Made by a program: the position numbers and the translations under genes. A model generated the notes under the pieces. It saw only the letters and a list, made by a program, of their open reading frames with translations. It was not told where the DNA came from and did no database searches. From contig VRMN01000001.1 of the NCBI GenBank assembly GCA_008690995.1, positions 1,364,001-1,428,000 of the forward strand: 64,000 nucleotides of DNA. Direction: 5' to 3'. Position 1 is the first letter of the stretch. Every line of letters begins with the position of its first letter. Origin of the DNA: Porphyridium purpureum (Eukaryota > Rhodophyta > Bangiophyceae > Porphyridiales > Porphyridiaceae). Of the stretch, positions 9,389-18,074 are shown piece by piece.

Positions 9389-10218
9389 TGCGCACTGTAC
9401 ACCCGTTGGTGTGTGTACCCTTAAACCGCGCGCATTTTTGTATGTGAGCGCGAAAGACAAAGTAACGCTTTCTACGGTGCGTGAGTGCGACGCCGTGGTT
9501 TAATTTTTCAAACTAAGCCACACGGGCGATGGACAAGCATGCGCGTGTCCGCGAAAACAGATGGAAAACAGAAGAAAAAATAAGGGAAAACCCCAAGAAG
9601 AACAAAAACCCCTGCTATGATCCGGGGAAGGGAAAAGCAAGAAAAAAGAGACACGGATCGATGAAAACCATGGTTGGTGAGAAGCTCCTGCCGCTCCTGC
9701 CGCTCCTGCCGCTCCAGTTGCTACAGTCGCAGTGCCGTTGGGTGTGGGTGTGGCTGTGGCTGTGGTGTTAGTACACGCGTGTCTGCGGCTAAAAGGGGGG
9801 AAGAGAATCACGCAGATGGCTCTATGCCCGCCGAGGGAATAGCAGCGTGTCCCCACCGATTTCTACCTCGTGCCAGCAGCTGGCTGTGCAGTGTGTGGAA
9901 GAACGAAGAACGCACACGCGATGCGCTTAGAGCAGGGGGGCGTTGGCCTACACCGTGCCTGCGGCTTCCCGCGTGTGCGATGGTTTACGCGCCCGTTCAG
10001 TCCGGTCTTGGTACACGAATTTGCGCGCGTGGACAGCACGCGTCCGGCATTGAAGAGGTCGCTCAGACGGTAAGTGGCATAAGAAGACGGACGGCGTGTC
10101 GGTGTTCGTCAGGTGCGGGGGACGCAGAGGAGAGTTGGGAACGGCAATAGTCAGGCTGGTGTGGCGGCACGTGCGCGGGAGTATCGAGGGTGGAGACAAA
10201 CGCATCCGATACCGAGCT
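9389..10218. other. Intergenic with short direct repeats, upstream of the secreted Cys-rich gene
   Basis: It contains ACTGTAC at 9394-9400, three 9-bp units CTCCTGCCG at about 9684-9714, and a GTGTGG/CTGTGG-rich run at about 9735-9770. The ORFs on either strand are low-complexity and carry no domain. The 41 codons immediately upstream of 10219 are open but are probably 5' leader. Confidence 0.45.
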
Positions 10219-10782
10219 ATGGCTTCGAGGACGAACGTGTGCGTGCTTTTGATGGTCGCTTTTCTCGGGCTCGGACTTCGAGGTCTTCAAGCGCAGACAT
10301 GTCGGCCGGTCATCTCGAGCGGCCTCGAGTGCACGCCAGATGGAACCGAGCTGCTGATATTGACGCCGGACGGCGGGCCGGTCTTGTGCGAGGCCACCAT
10401 GGTCACGTGCGAAGTTCCGGATGGCATGGGCGGTTGCACGACGATGGACTGCTTGGGATATATCGAACGCCCGACCTGGTTCCTAAGCGCCTTCAGCGAT
10501 TCTTGCGACGACGTGTGTCTCGGAGTGGGTGCGTGCAACGCAGAGGCGGACAGCTTGGTGAACTCGGAAGATCGAATCCAGGCCATTGCCGACCTTTTCT
10601 CGCTAACGTGCGCGGTCTTCGTGCCCACCCCAAGTGAATTTGCACCGGGCTTTCAAACCGACTTGAACCGATGTGGCTACCCGACGACTGAAAGTAATAC
10701 CTGCGGTGCGGGTGCTGGAACAGTTCAGCGATTCTGTTGCTGCGGCACGACCGCGGATTGCTCCCTGGCATTCGGAATGTAG
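10219..10782 (+). CDS. Small cysteine-rich secreted protein (unknown family)
   Basis: This is a 187-residue protein. Residues 1-26 are a clear signal peptide (hydrophobic CVLLMVAFLGLGL core, cleavage near LQAQ). The mature part holds roughly 18 cysteines, including CTTMDC, CDDVCLGVGAC and a C-terminal FCCCGTTADC cluster, which implies a disulfide-rich extracellular or lumenal fold. The ATG at 10219 is preferred over the upstream in-frame start at 10096 because it places the signal peptide at the N terminus. A decayed paralogue lies at 2340-2765, so the family has duplicated locally. No function is assigned. It could be a cell-wall or extracellular-matrix component, but that is a guess from export and cysteine content only. 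Confidence 0.75.
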   Translation: MASRTNVCVLLMVAFLGLGLRGLQAQTCRPVISSGLECTPDGTELLILTPDGGPVLCEATMVTCEVPDGMGGCTTMDCLGYIERPTWFLSAFSDSCDDVCLGVGACNAEADSLVNSEDRIQAIADLFSLTCAVFVPTPSEFAPGFQTDLNRCGYPTTESNTCGAGAGTVQRFCCCGTTADCSLAFGM

Positions 10783-11022
10783 AGGCTCCATAGCCTGCGC
10801 TTCTGTGGGGGTTCCTTCCTCATGGGCGAAAAAGTAAAACGAGTGATTTTTGGCATTTGTAAGAGTCGTGTGTTCGAGGTGGATAGACATTCGCGGGGCA
10901 GCCATTACACAGGACTGCGGTGCCAGTGCGAGCCGGGTGGTGCTCGTCAAGGCCCGCGACGGATCGGTGAACATTAGGTAAGCTTCCCAACGCGTTGCCT
11001 TAGTAACAATCTGCCCGACGGG

Positions 11023-12483
11023 ATGGCGGGTCTGATACGAACACAAAGGCAACCTAAAGTGTCTGAGAAGATGGAACGCATAGACTGCGGTCCTCTGCTG
11101 TACGTTATCGGGCTCGACAAGGGCGTGCGCGCGGTACCGCAGACAGACTGTGCAGGTGAGCGACTTTTGAGGAGAGCGACGTGCAATACACATGGGCAAG
11201 CTAATTTTGTACCTTATCGCTCGCGGCGACGCAAGTCTCGTGTCGTCCGCCTTGCGCTGTATTCGGGTGGGCCAGACTGTGACAGCGGTGATCCCATTGC
11301 GCTAACAAGACAGACGCTTGATTCCGGCCCTTCTAGCGGTGGGAACGCCACAGAGACAGAAAGAGACGCCATGCGGCGCGCTTTGGTGCTAGCGCGACTC
11401 GCTCAGGGGCGCACACGGCCGAACCCGATCGTTGGATGTGTTGTGCTGGAACGAGTTTCTGGAGAAGTACTTGGGGAGGGCTATCATCATCGTGCGGGCC
11501 AACCTCACGCAGAAGTGAACGCCTTGCGCGACTGTGTGCATCGTGGGAACGCGCACAGGATCGCTGGGGCAACAGCCGTGGTGACGCTCGAGCCGTGCAA
11601 TCATTTTGGCCGCACGCCTCCTTGCTCGCAGGCGCTGATCAATGCAAATATCGGTCGCGTCGTAATTGGCATGATTGATCCGGATCCACGGACGGCCGGG
11701 CGCGGTGCGCAAGCGCTTCGCGACGCTGGTATCCAGGTCGTCACGAATGTCGAGCAGGCGCTCTGTGAGGATGCCAATGAAGCCTTTTCGCATCGCATTC
11801 GCACAGGGCTTCCATTTGGCGTTCTCAAGTACGCCATGACGCTGGACGGACGAACCGCGTGCGATTCTGGCAGTTCCAAGTGGATTTCGGGAGTGCAAGC
11901 GCGAGGCACAGTGCAGCAAATAAGAGCTGGTTCCGACGCCATTATTGTCGGTGGAAATACCGTGCGTACGGATGATCCTAGCCTGACCCTTCGCGACGAA
12001 AAAGGCTGCGATGTTTTGCGCGACAAGGCCGAGCTGCCGCTGCGTGTAGTTTTGAGTGCGAAACTTGAGCTTCCACTGGACTCCAAAGTTTTTGACACAA
12101 GCGTAGCTGCCACGGCCGTTTTTTGTCTCGCTGCACGCGCAGAATCGGGCCGCGTGGAGCAGCTTCGCCGAAAGGGCGTGGTTGTGCACACGTTGGAAAA
12201 TGATCACACCATATTGCCGCTGGATGTCATGAAAGTACTGTCCGAGAAGCACGACTGCATGCAAGTTTTGTGGGAGTGCGGGGGCAGCTTGGCGGCTGCG
12301 GCGGTGCGAAGCCATTGCGTGCAAAAGGTTCACGCCTTTGTTGCACCAAAGATCGTGGGAGGCACTCTTTATTCCCCGCTTGCTGGCATTGGGACGGAAC
12401 GAATGGACGATGCGCTCAATTTGCGGCGGGTATCCACGTCAGTTCTGGACAACGGCGACGTCATGATCTCCGGTTATTTATGA
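11023..12483 (+). CDS. RIBD: Bifunctional riboflavin biosynthesis protein RibD (deaminase + reductase)
   Basis: The protein has 486 residues. An N-terminal extension of about 110 residues, Arg-rich and unconserved, is probably a plastid transit peptide. The deaminase domain follows (about 112-255) with zinc/catalytic motif HAEV (162-165) and PCNHFGRTPPC (191-201). The reductase domain (about 264-486) shows KYAMTLDGR, SSKW, DAIIVGGNTVRTDDP and a late WECGGSL. The two domains carry out the second and third steps of riboflavin synthesis: deamination of the pyrimidine, then NADPH reduction of the ribosyl chain. Both active sites look intact, unlike plants, where each enzyme keeps only one working domain. 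Start uncertain: ATG 11023 is used, with later Mets at residues 17 and 116. Confidence 0.9.
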   Translation: MAGLIRTQRQPKVSEKMERIDCGPLLYVIGLDKGVRAVPQTDCAGERLLRRATCNTHGQANFVPYRSRRRKSRVVRLALYSGGPDCDSGDPIALTRQTLDSGPSSGGNATETERDAMRRALVLARLAQGRTRPNPIVGCVVLERVSGEVLGEGYHHRAGQPHAEVNALRDCVHRGNAHRIAGATAVVTLEPCNHFGRTPPCSQALINANIGRVVIGMIDPDPRTAGRGAQALRDAGIQVVTNVEQALCEDANEAFSHRIRTGLPFGVLKYAMTLDGRTACDSGSSKWISGVQARGTVQQIRAGSDAIIVGGNTVRTDDPSLTLRDEKGCDVLRDKAELPLRVVLSAKLELPLDSKVFDTSVAATAVFCLAARAESGRVEQLRRKGVVVHTLENDHTILPLDVMKVLSEKHDCMQVLWECGGSLAAAAVRSHCVQKVHAFVAPKIVGGTLYSPLAGIGTERMDDALNLRRVSTSVLDNGDVMISGYL

Positions 12484-12559
12484 ATGCGCGTGGGTGTCTA
12501 GCTAGCCAGTGAAGCTGGTGAAAAGGTTTCGTTACATGCGTCATCAAAGTCATCCGCAA

Positions 12560-15178
12560 CTAAAAGAGTTTTGACACAAAGTCAAGTGGCACAACCGGCA
12601 AGAGGAAAAAGGCAGCAGCAGAGAACATGAGTCCGCCGAGAACGTAACGAGTTGTGCTTGGCGGCGTAATTTCATCCTGTGTTGGGAACGAACACGCAGT
12701 AAGTCCTGTCAGAACGATGAGCACGATCCAGACGAATAAGACTTCAGAAACATTCAGCAAGATGCACGCGATCGCAGCGATAAACGAAATTACAGTCACT
12801 GTAGAAATGTTCTCTCGTCCGAACAGAGAAAGCGAAATCAAGCCGCCCTCTATAGATCCAATCGGGATCATATTCAGCGCATTCACCAGGAGGGTCGTGT
12901 ATCCAGCCACAACAAACGGATGCATGTGTATCGCTTCGACTGAGAAGTCCATGGCAGGAAGTATCGCATGAGCAAGCGTATGCGACAGCCACGAGCCTTG
13001 GAAAATGGCACTTGAGACAAGCGGGAATGTATCCACAGAGTCTGATGCGTTGCCTGTCATAATCAGTCCAGACAAGAAGAGTCCAAATCCAACGAGACCA
13101 GAAGTCAGCTGGCTCGCGGCGACAAAGTCGAATACATCCGCGCGTGCTCGTGGAAAACACTTTTCAAAGTACATCGTTCTCCCGAACAAGCCAATCTGAA
13201 GGCTAGGCAGGAAGAGCGAATATCCGAACTGGATATTGCGAGTCGATGCAAGGGCACGTGCGGCCAAATCACCAGCAAAGACGCTACCGAGCAGCGGTGC
13301 CCACACCGGTGCCGTGGTGACGGACAGGTCCTTCAGCGCTGCGAGTGAATCGACCATGGACAAATCAAAACCGTAAACTGAGGACGCGTAAATCCACGTG
13401 GTCAGCAAAGAGAGAAGCGAAGAACTAACCCTGATCGCCGCACTCAAGCCATCTTGCTTTGGTACGTCGTCCTTGGGGATCACAATCACACATACTTCCA
13501 TCTTTGACGGCTCTGCTTCGTCAACGCCGCCAGAGCCACCTTCCGATCCCGCTGGCTCAGCGACTGGAGCTGCATTTGGGCTCGGCATCAAAAAGACGCG
13601 CGCAGTATTTTGAAGTCCAGAGCGAGCAAGGCATGTTTCAAGGTCCAACAAGAAAAATGACGGAGACACCCTGCCATCCAAAAGACCCACGAAAGTCAGC
13701 CTATCAATGCGAAATGAAATTTCGAGAGTCTTTGGCGTGAAAGATGGATGTGTGAGAAAGACAGACTCGAGCATCTTGATGCACGAGTCGTCATCAAACT
13801 TGGGTAGCGCATCGCCAAACTCCGAATTTCCCAACGTTGTGCTCCAGCGGTCGCGAAGAGTAGACAAAGCGCCCTGGCCTGTGCCATCCTGCGCACGCTT
13901 CCTATTTGCCATGCTCGAAGCTACAGAGGCCGAGTCGCCGCTTTCCACGGGCGGAGCGTAACCCCGCGTAGCAATTATGGATGCCCAAGCATCCCGAATC
14001 GACTCGGCATCTGTCACTTTCACGCTCACTTCACTGCCTTCCCGAACAAAGGAAACCAGAAGATTTTCCTCAGCGCTTTCCTGTTCAGCCGCAGAAGCGA
14101 CTTTGGTCAACTGATGCTCCCGCCTGCCAGAAAAATAGGTCGGCACCTCCATGGGAGTCTTGTTCACCAGCTGCTGAATCTTAGTATCATCTCGCAATGT
14201 CCAGTCCATACCACGCCGTAATTCCGCCAAATCCAATTTTTCTTCGTTTGTCAGTGACTCCCAGTATTCGCGCACCAGCATCTTTTGACTTTCGTCCAGC
14301 ATCTTCAGGAACTCATCCGCAAAGGCACTGTCATCTATGTGGATGCTGCCTTTGGTGAGAAAATCTGATACCTTGGTCTCCTGTTCTTCAGACAACGATG
14401 TAAAGAACTCAGCCAGGTAACGATTCTGCGATAATGCTGAAGATACATCAAGACACCATTGCGACAGAATGGCGGCCACTTTCATTTCGCAGTCTAGTTT
14501 TTGCTCGTCTGTCAACAGTTCGTAAAAAAAGGCCGTTGATGCCGACGAGTTCCACATCTCATTGGATGGCCAGTTCTGCAGAGCGCGCGCCTTCTGTTCT
14601 TTCGATAGATTTACGCCCAACCTCTCTTCATACAGGCGAATGATTGACTCCGTATCATCCATACTGTCTGGCTTCCCTGTGGTGAGATCGATACCGAGGC
14701 GTCCAGCGGAACCTGTCCATTCTGCCGCGCTGCGTGCAAGGTCCTCCGACGCAGACGCCGCCCTCAGAATCGATTCCACTTCTTTCACCTCGCCTTTCAC
14801 GTCGCGAGCGGTGGAAGAACTTTTCGACACTTCAGCTTCGCGCCTAAGCTTTTCGGTTTTCAGCTTCTCCAGCTCGATCTTGCGCTTCAGCGCCTCTGTT
14901 TCACTTCGCAGGGCGTCGAGACTTGCCTGTTCACTCAGGGCGCGCAAGCGCTCAGCCTCCTTCAAAAGCCTTTCCCTTGCTTCATTCCTTCCACGCTCAG
15001 CGCGTGTTTCGGAGGCCGAGTCATCGCTCATGTGCAAACTCGCGGCCCTATTCGGCGGACGCGAGGAGACGGCGATTCGCGCCCGCATTCGCGTGTGCCA
15101 TCGTGCTTGTGTCACCACACGCAAAGGCGCCGCTCCCACGGGCACAGAGGTGAATGCGATGCAGTGACCCGTCTCCAT
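12560..15178 (-). CDS. EGY-like plastid S2P-family membrane protein lacking the zinc motif (pseudoprotease)
   Basis: The protein has 872 residues. Residues 1-45 look like a plastid transit peptide, and 55-120 form a charged coiled coil. Residues 190-325 hold five L-x-x-[ED]-[QE]-K-type helical repeats (LSKEQK, LTDEQK, LSEEQE, LDESQK, LTNEEK). The C-terminal 290 residues have six or more membrane spans and clear EGY/site-2-protease character: VFAGDLAARALAS (633-645) sits where EGY1 has VFGHELGHFLAA, followed by FLPSLQIGLFG (656-666). NMIPIGSIEGG (769-779) replaces NxxPxxxLDGG. The HExxH zinc motif is absent and Asp is replaced by Glu, so it is probably proteolytically inactive, like plant EGY3. 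It ends 77 bp from RibD, transcribed convergently. Confidence 0.85.
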   Translation of the reverse strand: METGHCIAFTSVPVGAAPLRVVTQARWHTRMRARIAVSSRPPNRAASLHMSDDSASETRAERGRNEARERLLKEAERLRALSEQASLDALRSETEALKRKIELEKLKTEKLRREAEVSKSSSTARDVKGEVKEVESILRAASASEDLARSAAEWTGSAGRLGIDLTTGKPDSMDDTESIIRLYEERLGVNLSKEQKARALQNWPSNEMWNSSASTAFFYELLTDEQKLDCEMKVAAILSQWCLDVSSALSQNRYLAEFFTSLSEEQETKVSDFLTKGSIHIDDSAFADEFLKMLDESQKMLVREYWESLTNEEKLDLAELRRGMDWTLRDDTKIQQLVNKTPMEVPTYFSGRREHQLTKVASAAEQESAEENLLVSFVREGSEVSVKVTDAESIRDAWASIIATRGYAPPVESGDSASVASSMANRKRAQDGTGQGALSTLRDRWSTTLGNSEFGDALPKFDDDSCIKMLESVFLTHPSFTPKTLEISFRIDRLTFVGLLDGRVSPSFFLLDLETCLARSGLQNTARVFLMPSPNAAPVAEPAGSEGGSGGVDEAEPSKMEVCVIVIPKDDVPKQDGLSAAIRVSSSLLSLLTTWIYASSVYGFDLSMVDSLAALKDLSVTTAPVWAPLLGSVFAGDLAARALASTRNIQFGYSLFLPSLQIGLFGRTMYFEKCFPRARADVFDFVAASQLTSGLVGFGLFLSGLIMTGNASDSVDTFPLVSSAIFQGSWLSHTLAHAILPAMDFSVEAIHMHPFVVAGYTTLLVNALNMIPIGSIEGGLISLSLFGRENISTVTVISFIAAIACILLNVSEVLFVWIVLIVLTGLTACSFPTQDEITPPSTTRYVLGGLMFSAAAFFLLPVVPLDFVSKLF

Positions 15179-15369
15179 TTGTCTTTTCCACAGAGGATGC
15201 TGCTCTAGATTCGGTCAAGGCTCATCCAGCTCTCGCAGGCCGCATGGACTGGGTGGATCAGTGACCTGCGAAGCCCAAAAATATACTTAGTACCCAAGAA
15301 GAAGAAAAAGTAAAAATAAAAATAAAAAATAATAGCGAGAACAGGTTCGAGGCGTGGTTTCGGACGTTC
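15179..15369. other. Short intergenic spacer, A-rich
   Basis: An A-rich tract (AAGAAGAAGAAAAAGTAAAAATAAAAATAAAA core, about 15297-15335) lies just downstream of the Med11-like gene and may hold its polyadenylation signals. No gene is seen. Confidence 0.35.
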
Positions 15370-16296
15370 CTAGAAGTCAAGCTCCATTTCACCTAGTGCG
15401 AAATCAAATTCAACGTCCTCCATGCCGATCAACTGATTCGATCCCGGCGTGGCGTCGCCCGCAGCCGAGGAGGCGGGCGCTTTCTTCTGCTCCTGCCCGT
15501 CTTCGCCAGCTCCTGGGGCCGCAGAGTCCGTGGGCTGTGCAGCCTTGTCTTCAGCACCTTCCTGCTCGGTTGTCTGCTCGTCCTTGGCGTTCCGAGATGC
15601 CGGCGCGGTGCTGTCCTTTCCTGAAACCTCCTTTCCCGTCGATCCATCGCCGCGCCCTGCTATACCTTCTGGCCCGGGTGATTCGGCTGCCACAGTATGC
15701 ATCGCGCTATCGAGTCGCGCTGAATCTGTTCCATCTTGCACGTTCCCGTTTCGCAGTGCACCAAGCGAAGTACTCGCTGGCTTGTTGGCTGCTGTGATCG
15801 CTTGTTCTGCCTGGGCACGGCGTTCAAGCTGTGCGTCGCGAAGCCTATCAGTCGTGTACGTGGCCTTCGTCAACGCTGGCAGCGGCGCAAGCGTGGCGCG
15901 CTCTTCTAGAGGCGGGAGGTACGCCTCGTGCTTTGCACAGATGGCACTGATCATCTCGTGCGCACGGAACACCTTCTGGAGCGCGAGATCACCCATGAGC
16001 AATGTGCGCGTATTTGTGTTCGCAACAGGCAAATTTGGCTGAATCCTCATGACGTGCTGCGCGAGCTGCGCTTGAATGGCCGCCAGCGTGGCCAAAAAGT
16101 CCTGCGCAAACCCATTGAATTTCGTCTGCGTGTCTCCGACCGGGTCCATCTTGGCCAGGACGTCCACTGCGCTGGCCGCGGAGCCAAGCAACCCAAGCAC
16201 GTCCTGCTCTATCACGTCTAGCGCAACAATCTTCTCGCGCAGCCGCTGTCGCGCCTCCTTCATTGCGCGACTCTCCTCCATTGTTCCTCCATCCAA
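15370..16296 (-). CDS. MED11: Mediator subunit 11-like protein
   Basis: The protein has 308 residues. The first 90 or so form a helical segment (LDVIEQDVLGLLGSAASA, then AQDFLATLAAIQAQLAQHV) with the spacing of Mediator subunit 11, a small head-module subunit that contacts TFIIH and RNA polymerase II. The family is usually about 120 residues. The rest here is Ala/Glu/Pro-rich, probably disordered, and ends in an acidic-aromatic tail (DVEFDFALGEMELDF). Assignment rests on helix pattern and not on catalytic residues, so it is tentative. ATG 16296 is used; ATG 16281 is close by. ACTGTAC at 16382-16388 lies about 90 bp upstream. Confidence 0.5.
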   Translation of the reverse strand: MDGGTMEESRAMKEARQRLREKIVALDVIEQDVLGLLGSAASAVDVLAKMDPVGDTQTKFNGFAQDFLATLAAIQAQLAQHVMRIQPNLPVANTNTRTLLMGDLALQKVFRAHEMISAICAKHEAYLPPLEERATLAPLPALTKATYTTDRLRDAQLERRAQAEQAITAANKPASTSLGALRNGNVQDGTDSARLDSAMHTVAAESPGPEGIAGRGDGSTGKEVSGKDSTAPASRNAKDEQTTEQEGAEDKAAQPTDSAAPGAGEDGQEQKKAPASSAAGDATPGSNQLIGMEDVEFDFALGEMELDF

Positions 16297-16834
16297 AGCT
16301 CACACTCACACAACTGCCGCGCGCTCTCCTGCTCGCTCAACCCAACACGCCCCCAACCTTTGGTCCTCCGCCTTTCATCCAACTGTACTCCCGTCTTGCA
16401 AGTCATGCCAAATCATCAAATGGATGTTTTTACCTATGAAAATAGCCGGAGTCTGTACGTGCGACACTCACTGAGGCGACAGTCGCTGCGAGTTGCTGCG
16501 TAGGCACGAGGCGGAAGACACACACAGAAAGCGGGAGCGAGCGACTGTAGGTGCATGCGTATGTGTGTCTGTGCAAGCCGCCGTCTTCGCATGTGTGTAG
16601 GTGGGCAGTTGCGACAACCCGTGTGGGAAATCAGCACGATTCTGGCGCACGTCGCTTAGATACTCGGCCCCTGCTGCTTCGCGATTTAGCGTTGCACGAG
16701 GGAACTGACGCACACAGCGCCCGCGCTGGTGTTCTGTCGTTCGCGTGCTCCGCCAAGGGCGTGCGAAAGGCTGGCCGGGCGTCTGGGCTCGCGCTTCGCG
16801 CAGTGAAGAAGAGCCGGGCACGGGGGGAAGAGCC
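16297..16834. other. Divergent promoter region
   Basis: It separates the minus-strand Med11-like gene from a plus-strand gene. It holds ACTGTAC (16382-16388) and TG-rich stretches. No gene or RNA is recognised. Confidence 0.4.
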
Positions 16835-17866
16835 ATGGGGACAAGGCCCCCAGTCATGGCAAGGCAGGTCCTAACAAGTCCTCGCGTGGATGTGATGGAT
16901 CCGGTTCCCTCACGCGTGGCCAGCGCCATCCCGCTCCAGCCGTCCGATGTACTGTCAGTATCCGACGACGAATTTGAGCCCGCAGGCGCATTACATGACG
17001 ACGCTGAGGATGAAGTAGAGGATGAAGAGAAGAGAAAACGTCAACTGCCGCGAGGAAACAGCGCCATTTTCTTCCGCCCACTCACGGAAAAGAGCCTTGA
17101 AAATGAACAAGTGAATGAAAATGGGCTGGATGCGGTAGTTGTCGCAACAGGCTTGCAACAGACGCGCAGCCCTCGGTCAGACCCGCAGAGCCCAGTCGAG
17201 GTGCAAAGAAGGACAAGCTTACTCAATTTGAGGGAGAGTCTTCGGGCAAACAAGGCGGCGCTGCCGCCGCCACCACCCTCAGGGGCCGTGTATTCCAGCC
17301 ACCAAGATCATGGCGCTCCTCTAGAGGCGCAGGAAGTGCACAGATCAGATTCAAAGGACGCCCGCGAAGGTGGAGGGTCATCGGCCCCGCTAGAAAGAAA
17401 AAGTATGCGTGATATAGCGTTCCGACCGTTTGGATCCTCACGCAAGCCCTCTGGTATGCAGCAACAGAACAGTGCGGGAAGTAAGAACAACCTGAAGACA
17501 TATCCAAGTGCTGGTGGCGAAAGCATGGGCTCCAGCGCTTCTCGTGGCGGTTCGCTGAAACTTCTGGCGAGCGAAGTGTCCACGGAGAAGAGCCCGATGC
17601 GGAGCTCAAGAAATTGGAGTGCTGGTAAGAACAGTCAAAGCGTGAGTCGCCAAATATCCGATAATTCAAGAACTACGCCGCTCGGAAGTCGCCAGCCTTC
17701 TGGCGGGTCTTCAAAAAATCTGCAGGGATTTGTGAGGCGGGAGAACTCTCATATAGACGAGGCAAATGGCGCGGGACCGGCCGATTCATACGACGGCTAT
17801 CTCCAGAACTCAAAGACCAAGAAATCTATGGCTGGCTGGATGAAAAAGCTAACGAACAAGAACTGA
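16835..17866 (+). CDS. Hypothetical Ser-rich disordered protein
   Basis: The frame gives 343 residues from ATG 16835. The frame is open back to an ATG at 16745, and 16856 is also possible. Composition is Ser/Arg/Gly/Asn-rich with an acidic block (DDAEDEVEDEEKRKR, about residues 50-65) and many S-R/S-P pairs. There is no globular domain. It ends in a basic amphipathic stretch, KSMAGWMKKLTNKN, that could bind membranes or a partner. It is probably phosphorylated and regulatory or cytoskeletal, but I do not recognise it. Confidence 0.55.
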   Translation: MGTRPPVMARQVLTSPRVDVMDPVPSRVASAIPLQPSDVLSVSDDEFEPAGALHDDAEDEVEDEEKRKRQLPRGNSAIFFRPLTEKSLENEQVNENGLDAVVVATGLQQTRSPRSDPQSPVEVQRRTSLLNLRESLRANKAALPPPPPSGAVYSSHQDHGAPLEAQEVHRSDSKDAREGGGSSAPLERKSMRDIAFRPFGSSRKPSGMQQQNSAGSKNNLKTYPSAGGESMGSSASRGGSLKLLASEVSTEKSPMRSSRNWSAGKNSQSVSRQISDNSRTTPLGSRQPSGGSSKNLQGFVRRENSHIDEANGAGPADSYDGYLQNSKTKKSMAGWMKKLTNKN

Positions 17867-18074
17867 TTCTTTATCCACCGCAGTGCATGAATGTGCGACG
17901 AAGGAATCCTGTGGCTCGCGTGTGCGAATGGTGTTATTCGCATGTCTCCGAGTTGTATTGTCAACAAAAGCCGCATTCACGCAGCGGAAAGCCAGACCGT
18001 ATCGTGTGGCAAAATGTTGTTCTTCGTCTATTTAAACAAAGGAACCTTCAGATACTTTCTGAAAAACGCACGGG

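Noticed and set aside
9500-9856. 118-codon minus-strand frame with a Thr/Ala/Gly repeat tract
   Set aside because: Low-complexity translation of a short tandem repeat with no domain.
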